Positions 56,290 through 64,000 of a DNA stretch of 64,000 nt are shown here, in pieces (positions within the stretch are counted from its first letter, which is position 1; each line of letters starts with the position of its first letter). Origin of the DNA: Dryocosmus kuriphilus (taxonomy: Eukaryota > Arthropoda > Insecta > Hymenoptera > Cynipidae); contig CM076197.1 in assembly GCA_038277395.1 (NCBI GenBank), positions 78,787,951 through 78,851,950 on the forward strand, written 5' to 3'. The notes beneath the pieces were generated by a model. The model saw only the letters and a list, made by a program, of their open reading frames with translations, searched no databases and was not told the DNA's origin. The position numbers and the translations under genes are program-made.

Positions 56290-56301
56290 TGGTGGCCAGC
56301 G
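56290..56301 (+). promoter_or_regulatory. primer-binding site (candidate)
   Basis: TGGTGGCCAGCG follows the LTR end by six bases. Its complement ends in CCA, as a tRNA 3' end must. I could not assign the tRNA species. Confidence 0.55.
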
Positions 56302-57051
56302 GTGGGATATGCCGCACCTGGAATGGGAATTTCAAACATTGTATTGAAAGTGTAACTATATACATAGTTAATCGAAAAAACTATTATAATTCAAAAGTGG
56401 CACTCCCATCAGTGAAAAAACTTTTGTTGCTTGATATAACACTGAAGAGCAATAAACAGTGAAAACGTGAAAAAACTATTCTTGCTTAATCTAATCTCGG
56501 AAAAAGCAACAAACAATACAGAAAACTAAAATGTTCAATAGAATCTAATAGAAGTGCATTAGATTTGAATCCTTAGTTTTCTTTGTGAAACCATATAACA
56601 GATCCATTATCTGTTGATTCCGAACGAACCCAACGTGGTATATTTGGAACGACGATCGTGCGTGAAGTGCGATCCATCGTTGGAGGTCGTACAGGCCAAA
56701 AGTGCGATCCTACGAGGGAGGACCGTGCGTGAAGTGCGATCCACCGAGGGACCTTCCCGGTACCAGGTGGTACCAGACCAGAGAATCAACGCCAGTGGAC
56801 CAAGAAGAGGACTATCTTCAACTTCAGGATTGTGATTTTGTTTAATTTGTGTAACTTTGTTCAATCTGTGTGATTGTGTTATTGTATTTCAGAGCAGCGC
56901 ACTTCAAACGTATCTTATCAAGTAGTAAGTCCTAGATATAGTATTGCATTATTTGCTTCTGCCTCCAACATATAATTCGCCTATTATATTTTGTTTCAAT
57001 AGTTACTATAAGTCGTTAGCTATCAAATTTTTGTTGTTTATTTCCTATATT
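56302..57051 (+). other. gypsy leader (5' untranslated) region
   Basis: No gene. It contains a duplicated block, CGTGCGTGAAGTGCGATCCA, at about 56657 and 56724. The start is AT-rich, and short ORFs (56607-56864) are by-products of the duplication. Confidence 0.6.
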
Positions 57052-58311
57052 ATGATGCTTCGAAGCACAAATTCAAGACGGGGTAGGGCTCCTCCAGGGA
57101 GAAAACGCTCTGCGAAAACGGGATCCGCCTAATACTCCTAACGAATCTCTAGAGATTAATGATGAGGGCGGTGATACCACAGGCGCGATCGTACTAAAGA
57201 GATCCGGTCCAATCATCTAATCAAATTGTACCATTGTCCGATATTTCGTCAACGAGACCTGGGTCATCGCCCTCATCTAGCATAACTTCCACCTCATTTA
57301 GAAAATTGGAGGCGGCCCCCTTAAATTCGCGAAAGATTTAATTCCGGAATTTAACGGATCGAATATGTCCGTTATGATGTTTATCGAACAATGTAACGCG
57401 GCCGCAGCTCTCTTAGAGCCACAGGAGATTCCGTATTTAGTCATTATAATCCGGAATAAAGTAGTAGCACCAGCTCGAAGTCACATCCAAGACAATTTTG
57501 GAATCGGTTTGGAGGATATCCTACGAAATTTTAAAGAGAACTTATATGCCTCGGGAAGATACTAGTCAACTCACTCAAGAGCTGGCTAATATACATAGAT
57601 ATAGTAATGAAACTATCCACGATTATGGAACTAGAGTCACCGTTCTGTTAAACAAAATAGTCTCCAAAGTAATGGAGAAAAATCCTAACGAAAAAGGAAA
57701 AGAGAGATGCGAAGAATATACGGAAAACGCAATTAAAAATTTTGTTCGCGGGACTCGATAAAGAAACCTTAAATTTTATGAAGGATAAATCACCCACCTC
57801 ATTGGATGTGGCTATCGAGTTGGCTGCGGAGGCAGTTGCAGAAAATAATAGTTGGAATAGAGTTCATGATAAGGGCGCAGGTACAAGTTCATACAACTCT
57901 AATCATATGTTTAACAGCGTTAATCAAAAACGCGTAGCTCACATTGAAGCCGAAGAGGAGGACAGAAGATCGAAAAAACAACGGTTGTCCTCTCTTCAAT
58001 GTTTTAATTGCAAAGAAATGGGGCATATTAGGCGTGAATGCCCCAAGTCAGAAGGAAAGGGAGATTCTAATAAACTTATTTGCGATTATTGTACCGCTCG
58101 CAATCATACTTCAAGAGATTGTTATCTGAGAAAAAAACACGAAAGGGAAATTCAAAGTAGACGGGAGCGATTTTCTCGGAACGGGGATTTAAACTCCGGA
58201 AAGGGTCGCCAGAACGGAGCGATGTTGACCCCAAATCAAATGAGTCGCTCCAGAAACGTGTACTCATCTGCCTCGGAAGAACAGATAGAGAATTCGAAAA
58301 CCCAACAATAA
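57052..58311 (+). pseudogene. gypsy gag (capsid-nucleocapsid), frameshifted
   Basis: Gag packages the element RNA. The likely ATG is at 57052 (MMLRSTNSRRGRAPPGRKR). The reading then changes frame near 57110, 57330, 57545 and 57740. The capsid-like middle has MSVMMFIEQCNAAAALLE and SQLTQELANIHRYSNETIHD. The nucleocapsid at the end is intact in 57742-58311, with two knuckles of C-X2-C-X4-H-X4-C spacing: CFNCKEMGHIRREC (58000-58041) and CDYCTARNHTSRDC (58081-58122). A basic Arg/Ser tail follows. The shifts make it non-functional as written, but the high LTR identity raises the possibility of base-calling indels. Confidence 0.85.
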
Positions 58312-58329
58312 GGCTCGATAATCGATCAT

Positions 58330-58749
58330 TTTTTCAAAATAGCGCGCTTCTTATGGTCGATACCGGGTGTGAATTAAATTTAATTAAAGAAAGCGTTGTT
58401 GACTCACATGTTTGGGTAAATCGTGCAAAAAATTTACGACCTAGTAGGAATAGGGTCGGAAATAGTAAAAACTCTAGGGGAAATTAAATTAACAACTAGA
58501 GGTGTAGAGTCCGAATTTCAAATCGTCCCAAAGGAATTCCCAATTCAACAAAATGGAATTCTCGGAATCAACTTTCTCAAAAAACACCGCGCAACCCTCC
58601 AATTTGCAGGTATAACCCTTCAATTAGGTGCCCAAAATCAAACAAATGTTACGTTTTCTAAATTAAAATTACGCGCAAGATCAAAAGCGTTAGTTGATGT
58701 TCCCCTTCAAGAAACTCATTTTGAATATAGGATATATAAGCAGAATTAA
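58330..58749 (+). pseudogene. gypsy protease
   Basis: The retroviral-type aspartic protease matures Gag-Pol. The catalytic triplet is in MVDTGCELNLIK (Asp codon 58359-58361), with Cys where Ala or Ser is common. The flap-side and C-terminal parts (YDLVGIGSEIVKTLG, GILGINFLKKH) follow in another frame, after a shift near 58415. A stop at 58747-58749 separates it from the RT as written. Confidence 0.75.
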
Positions 58750-58759
58750 TGCTGGTCCA

Positions 58760-59913
58760 GGTATATTTTTGGTGAGGCCCTTGTCACTAAAACTCAAAAC
58801 TATGCCAAATGCTATGCCATAAATAGCACAAGCCATGATATAGAGCTTTCTCTACCTCCCGTTGACCTACAAAACCTGCAAGAATACACAGTTGTTTCGC
58901 CCTGCGCTAGAACGGGTTCCAACCCCCCGTCGTCCCTAGAAGGACAAAAGGAGCGTGCCACTCGCCTCACAGCCCTCCTAAAGGTCCTTGACCTGAAAGG
59001 ACTGAATGAGGAAGAAAGACAAAATATTCTCTCGATACTTGGTGACCATTTGTATCAGTTCCACTTGCCAGGCGATAAATTAGGATCGACTAGCGAAGTA
59101 TTTCACGAAATAATCACAATAAATAAACACCCCTTGAACCAAAAACAATATCGCAGTCCCCAAATCCTTCATGAAGAAGTTCGCAAACAGGTTCATGACC
59201 TTTTGGAAAATGAAATTGTTCAACCGTCCAATTCACCTTACAATTCACCTCTATGGATTGTACCCAAAAAACCTGACGCCCAAGGAAACAAAAGGTGGAG
59301 GATGTTTATAGATTTTCGAATGTTAAATGAACAGACAATTGGTGATGCCTACCCCCTCCCGGACATTACAGACATACTAGATCAACTTGGTGGCGCGCGA
59401 TACTTCTCTGTCCTCGATCTTGCTTCCGGTTTCCATCAAATCCCCTTACACCCAAATTCAAGGGAAAAAACAGCTTTTTCCACTCCTTATGGGCATTTAG
59501 AATTTACAAGAATGCCCTTCGGATTGAGAAACGCTCCGGCCACGTTCCAAAGATTAATGGATAGGGTTCTGACTGGGCTTCAAGGAATAGAACTTTTTGT
59601 TTACATGGACGACATTGTCGTTTATGGTAGTTCACTAGAAGATCATTCTAGGAAACTCAGAGCCCTGTTAGGACGATTAAAATCGGCGGGTTTGACCCTA
59701 CAACCCGAAAAGTGTCAATTTCTAAAACAAGAAATCACTTATTTGGGTCACGTGATTACTCAGACTGGAGTAAAACCGGATCCTAGAAAAATCGACGCGG
59801 TTAAAAATTTTCCAATACCCAAAAATCAGAAAAAACATCAAACAATTTTTAGGGTTGACAGGATATTATCGCCGATTTATCCCAGACTTCGCGAAAATCG
59901 CAAAACCACTTAA
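58760..59913 (+). pseudogene. gypsy reverse transcriptase
   Basis: The enzyme copies element RNA into DNA. 59050-59913 is open, and coding resemblance extends upstream to about 58850. Blocks in order: SPYNSPLWIVPKK, MFIDFRMLNEQT, YFSVLDLASGFHQIP, FTRMPFGLRNAPATFQRLMD, the catalytic YMDD in FVYMDDIVVYGS (59603-59614), and LGHVITQTGVKPDP. All main RT blocks are intact. A frameshift in the A-rich stretch near 59830 breaks it before the thumb/RNase H connection, which continues at 59855-59940 in another frame. Confidence 0.92.
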
Positions 59914-60480
59914 CGTACTTCTAAAAAAAGGGGGGTTAAATTTGAATGGGTGTCATTACATCAAAGCGCTTTTGAAACGCTTCGGGATAAAATCTGTCGT
60001 GAACCGATCTTACAATTTCCAAAATTTGATCAACCATTCGTCGTGACAACTGATGCTTCCAATTTCGCATTAGGCGCGGTTCTCAGTCAGGGGATTATTG
60101 GTCAAGATTTTCCGATCTCATTCGCTTCCAGGGCACTAAACCCAGCCGAAATTAATTATTGTACAACAGAAAAGGAACTCTTAGCCATCGTCTGGACTGT
60201 CCAACATTTTCGGCCATACCTGTATGGGCGGCATTTTACACTTGTTACCGACCACCGTCCTTTAGTTTGGCTGTACAATTTAAAAGATCCAATTTCAAGA
60301 ATGGCCCGATGGAAGATTAAATTAAACGAGTACGAGTATACTATTGTATATAAACCAGGTAGTGCAAATTTGAATGCTGACGCTCTGTCGCGAAACCCAT
60401 GCAGCCCCGTCAACTGCTTTAATATTTCAAGGGACCTGAAGGTTACCCCTACCTCAGCTCTTATCGAGCCGGGAGTGGAC
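59914..60480 (+). pseudogene. gypsy RNase H domain
   Basis: RNase H degrades the RNA strand during copying. After a second shift near 59930 (next to an AAAAAAAGGGGGG run), the frame open from 59950 shows FVVTTDASNFALGAVLSQ (first Asp), INYCTTEKELLAIVW (Glu), FTLVTDHRPLVWL (Asp) and YKPGSANLNADALSR (final Asp). The domain itself is intact. Confidence 0.9.
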
Positions 60481-61690
60481 AATGCGTGCCACGTACCAAG
60501 CGAAAAGACGTTGAGGGAGGGGGGGGCTGATCCAGGAAATCAAAAAATCATGAGAGACATAGAAGGTCTCGTTGAGCGTGTTTTTGTGAGTCGCAGGATC
60601 TCGGACCCTCAGCAGATCGACGAGTCACATAAACCTCACACTTGCCTCGCAGCAGGGGAAACCATGAGTGTGGATAGTAGGGTTAATGATTCCAATAATC
60701 CTCAAAACCGTCCCAGAGGGGAAACTTTGAGTATGAACTGCATCGACGGATCCCATAAACCTCATAAACGTCCCGCGGTGGAAACCTTGAGTGTGGACAG
60801 TAGGGTCGATGAGTTTTTGTAAACCTCAAAACCGTCCCAAGGGGAAAACTTTGAGTATGGATTGCATTAACGGATCCAATAAACCTCATACCTGTCCCGG
60901 AGGGGTAAGTTTGAGTGTGGACTGTGAAGCAAGATTAACCGCACGAGCGACTCTCGCATCATCAGATGAGGAGTCGGCCCTTCTGCAGTCTGAAAAAAAC
61001 GACCTTGTCGGTGGTTCAGATCTGAGGAAACCCCAGGTACGACTAACGGAACGGGCACAACGTCCCTCGTTAGCTTCGAGTGGGGAGAAGGGTAGAAGCA
61101 GCATATTTGTGGGAAGGAACGCAAATGTCGATGGGGGAAGGGGATGCCTGTGCTCTGGTATCAAAAACACGGTAAGCGAGTCAAAAAGGGTTGATAACGA
61201 GTGTCTTAATGATCTAATCAATCAACAAATATCATCAGTTTTAATAATAACTGATTCGTGTATTACTTACAGCAAAGATGAAATTAGCATGGGAAAATCA
61301 CACGTAATAAATTTTATATCAACAGATTGTACCTTAAATTCACCCGTAAACAGGGAGTTAATCGATGCCAAGATACTCGACGCGGAAGTATTGAGAAAAC
61401 AAAATCTTCCACTGGGCCATGTCACAGTCTTAGACGCTAACAGTAGATACGTTTTCAATGTTGCTATTAGAAATAAAGCAGATGATAAACCCTTTTTGAA
61501 TATAATATCTGGGGCAATTTCGCGCTTAAAACAAGCAATGGTCATATTAAAAGTGTCCGCGGTGAAAGTCGCAAGAGTAGGAAACAATCTAGATGAGATA
61601 TCATGGACTTCCATCGAACAAGTCATACGACAACATTTTGCGGGTTCCGGGTTGCGAATATGCGTTTGTTCCGGTGAAATCATATTTCCC
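60481..61690 (+). pseudogene. pol linker with tandem peptide repeats
   Basis: Between RNase H and integrase, 60620-60935 holds about five units of ~63-69 bp. They alternate two peptide types: SHKPH..P..ETLSVDSRVD and SNKPQNRP.GETLSMDCIDG. A frameshift near 60820 falls inside the array (TTTTTGTAAACC). 60935-61690 is unrelated to any domain I know and partly Ser/Lys-rich; it continues in the frame of 60791-61891. Such a long linker is unusual for gypsy pol. Confidence 0.7.
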
Positions 61691-62811
61691 AAAAAGGAAG
61701 ATCGGGAAAGAATAATAAAAGAAAATCACGAGTCAACCGTCAGCGGTCATAAAGGGGTCTCAAAAACATACTGGCGCATCCGCGAAAATTTCTTTTGGAA
61801 AAATTTGAAGTCAGATGTAGAAAACTTCGTGAGGTGTGTCGGAAATGTCAGGAAAACAAATTGGTTCGAATCAAAAATCGCCAACCCATGAGAATCACTG
61901 ACACACCGACCCAACCTTTCGATAAAATTCAAATTGATATCGTGGGGCCCCTCCCGGAAACTGAGTCCGGAAACAAGTACATCTTGACAATACAAGATAA
62001 TTTTTCAAAGTATTCGGACGCGATTCCCCTCCCCTCAATAAATTCCATCTCTGTCGCATATGCGCTCGCCGAGCAATTCATTTCCCGATACGGCTGCCCT
62101 CGCGTAATACACTCAGACCAAGGAAGTAATTTCACATCAAATATTATGAAAACATTTTGCAAGATTTTCCATATTGATCAAATTACATCTACGACCTTTC
62201 ATCCCCAAACACTAGGTTCCCTCGAAAGAAGCCATATAACTCTCATTGAATACCTAAAGAACTTTGCTACAAAACAAAATTGGGACGAGTGGCTAAGATA
62301 TGCGGTTTTTTCTTATAATACCTCGGTTCACGAGTCTACCGGCTTTACACCGTATACCCTCGTATTCGGAAGAGACGCAAGACTTCCCTCGGGCATTTCG
62401 GATGACAAGGTACCACCGACTTATGTACAGTACTTGAAGGAATTATTCCACAGAATGGGCGACATTCAAGCAACCGCAGCAGAAAATCTAATCGCCGCGA
62501 AAAGGAGGTCAAAAAGATACTATGACCTAAAGGCGAATCCCAAAAATTTCCGACAAGGGAACTCCGTTTACCTATTGAAAGAACCGCGAATCTCGAAGTT
62601 CGATGCGTATTATACAGGTCCCTACATTTTAGAACAACTAGTGGGCGAATCAAATGCGCAAATTAGAATTAAGACAAATAAAATTAAGATTGTTCATTTA
62701 GACAAATTAAAACTCGCCGCCTTGCCTGTCACTCTTGATGAAGAACCGCAACAAGATGGCCAATTAGATAATCCGACTACAAACTGTGAAGCTTTAATAC
62801 TTCAGGACTAA
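61690..62811 (+). pseudogene. gypsy integrase (HHCC, DD35E core, GPY/F end)
   Basis: Integrase inserts the DNA copy. The zinc domain begins HESTVSGHKG, and its Cys pair is split by a frameshift near 61840. The core is open in 61795-62811: IQIDIVGPLP (first Asp 61936-61938), IHSDQGSNFTS (second Asp 62116-62118) and LGSLERSH (Glu 62224-62226). The last two are 36 codons apart, that is 35 residues between, the canonical DD35E. The C-terminal part has YTGPYILEQL, the GPY/F motif, and KIVHLDKLKL. It ends at a TAA at 62809-62811. Confidence 0.92.
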
Positions 62812-63026
62812 ACTTAGTCAAACAAATGTATTTTACCTTAAAAACCTCGTCGCATTATTTTAAGCACAGGTACCTTATGTTTTACCCAAGTTAATATCGA
62901 CGCAAATATTGCATTAGACATAAACTTATATAAGAAACAAATTTACAATACGAGTAATTTTATCCGCACGTTTATTTTGGTCTCTTTTCGAAAAAGCCGC
63001 TTCATTCCCGCGACTTTTTCTTTTCT
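62812..63026 (+). other. gypsy 3' untranslated region
   Basis: The 215 bp between integrase and PPT is AT-rich and holds no envelope-like ORF. Confidence 0.7.
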
Positions 63027-63037
63027 GAGGGGGAAGG
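63027..63037 (+). promoter_or_regulatory. polypurine tract
   Basis: GAGGGGGAAGG lies directly before the LTR start TGTAACG. It primes plus-strand DNA synthesis in LTR elements. Confidence 0.9.
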
Positions 63038-64000
63038 TGTAACGTACGGATAAAATATTAAATAGGTAACGCGCCACCTGCTGGATGTAATTTTGAGTTA
63101 TCTCAGCGATTCATGAACTCTACCTTACCTGCATTACGCGGACGTTTTAAATTGTTAGATTTAGATTAGAACATAATATTCTTATTCAAGGAACGAGTAT
63201 ATGTAATAATATCTTTTGTTAGAAATAGGAACTCTCATCTTTCATTCCCAAGGAATCTCAATTCGTTACGAGATGTAACAAACGAAACAAAAATCTGGAA
63301 AGCATAAAATCGACTTCTACGACTTCTCTGCCAAGTGGACCTCCGTAGTTCTTCCTAGAGTTTAAAGTCACTTGACCAGGGTCTTTCACTCGAAACATAT
63401 TGAAACACTTGAACTAATATCAAAGCACGCAATTCTCCTAGGGAAGTAATAAATAAGTTTGAAAAGGGAAAGACTCCCATGCCTACATTTCTTTGATCCT
63501 CTTCGATTCTAAGCAGGGTTCGAATTACTCTCTTTTAAAAATGCCGACTCGGAGTCTGGCCTAGGTTGATTTACGGTCGCTGGCCCACATGTGAGTCCAG
63601 AAACTACGCGCGTTTTCTCTTACGCCCCCGCCTATTGCTATTGGCTAAGTCAAAATTTAAGGGTGGGTTTTGGGTCCTCATGGAAGGGATCTCGGGACTC
63701 TGGTAACCGTCCTGATCGCTTTCAAGTCGTCAGAAAAAGCTTACACCTCGTGTCGTGAATTTGACTCGTTTTCGCTTGACCTTCTCGATACTGTTCTTTT
63801 CGAATTGAGATTCCTTGTGGTGAAGTGCGCGACTCGCTTTTGGATTATAATCTTATTAATAACTCAATGTTGTGATAATAAATCAATGTGTGTGTGTGTA
63901 AATTCTGTGTTCACCTTGAATCTACCGCCAATTTCCCGAGTTTCCAGGTCTGCTGTTTTAACAGCTAAAAACGGCAACGTCCCGCCATCTTTGGGGAACA
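63038..64000 (+). repeat. 3' LTR (continues past the window)
   Basis: It starts TGTAACGTACGG after the PPT. From alignment with the 5' LTR, about 25 bases are still missing, giving a full length near 990 bp with TGT...ACA ends. It carries the TGATAATAAATCAATG signal at about 63871. The first 775 bp have no counterpart in the window because the 5' LTR copy is lost in the gap. Confidence 0.92.

Larger units (their letters stand above)
56070..64000 (+). mobile_element. Ty3/gypsy LTR retrotransposon, nearly complete
   Basis: In order: end of the 5' LTR (56070-56283), PBS, leader, gag, protease, reverse transcriptase, RNase H, repeat-rich linker, integrase, PPT, 3' LTR (from 63038, continuing past the window). 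The domain order PR-RT-RH-IN is that of Ty3/gypsy. No envelope-like ORF lies between integrase and PPT, so it is a plain retrotransposon. The compared LTR parts (56070-56257 against 63813-64000) differ by one substitution and one T-run indel, which points to a recent insertion. Confidence 0.93.

Noticed and set aside
56607..56864. Small protein in the gypsy leader
   Set aside because: It covers a duplicated leader block and has no partner in known gypsy elements.
62812..63026. Envelope gene after integrase
   Set aside because: Only 215 bp of AT-rich sequence lie between integrase and the polypurine tract.

Overview
This window looks like a repeat-dominated, AT-rich stretch of an insect genome; a hymenopteran such as a gall wasp or parasitoid would fit the mix of repeats, but that is a guess. 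The eukaryotic signs are splice signals, a neuropeptide-receptor exon, LINE and Ty3/gypsy retroelements, mariner-type DNA transposons, MITEs, microsatellites and satellites. Two runs of exactly 500 N (23938-24437 and 55570-56069) are scaffold gaps of nominal size. Only one piece of a probable host gene is recognisable: a class A GPCR exon of the myosuppressin/FMRFamide-receptor type on the minus strand at 44404-45000, with good splice sites at both ends.

Layout, left part. 1-450 is a ~165 bp tandem repeat. 464-1680 is a dispersed repeat that recurs at 20990-21950. 2875-4926 is an internally deleted non-LTR element with a broken zinc-knuckle ORF1. 6082-11818 is bounded by ~0.9 kb inverted repeats. 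It holds a decayed DDE (pogo/CENP-B-like) transposase, a nested ~800 bp near-perfect palindrome with 6 bp target duplications, and an array of hairpins whose stems covary between copies (9370-10226). 12066-14801 is a decayed mariner-type element with long inverted repeats. 14828-20760 holds two LTR-like, TATA-containing GC-rich pieces; one is split by a 5'-truncated Jockey-type LINE (16964-19526) with a perfect 12 bp target duplication. 22260-23166 is an internally deleted mariner.

Middle part. 24530-28880 is a ~134 bp satellite with a poly-G tract in every unit and partial dimeric order. 29352-29663 has 21 bp and 33 bp tandem repeats that keep a frame open. 30510-31516 is a foldback element. 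34523-42247 is a tandem array of 34 units of ~227 bp. Each unit carries a tRNA-Ala(TGC)-like sequence with Pol III A and B boxes and a T-run terminator. The GPCR exon lies to its right on the opposite strand, so the array may sit in that gene's intron. A MITE with an 8 bp target duplication is at 43640-43972.

Right part. 47418-51218 is a three-level nest: a TIR element broken by a 2.75 kb TIR transposon that encodes a widespread uncharacterised insect transposon protein, plus a small poly-C MITE. 53648-55569 is a ~665 bp purine-rich satellite. 56070-64000 is a Ty3/gypsy element: the end of the 5' LTR, a PBS, gag with two CCHC knuckles, protease, RT, RNase H, a repeat-expanded linker, a DD35E integrase, a PPT and the 3' LTR. 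It has no envelope gene. Its compared LTR parts are ~99% identical although gag and pol carry several frameshifts.

Apart from the receptor exon, the coding sequence belongs to mobile elements, almost all of it broken. The least explained structures are the covarying hairpin array and the Pol III tRNA-like array.
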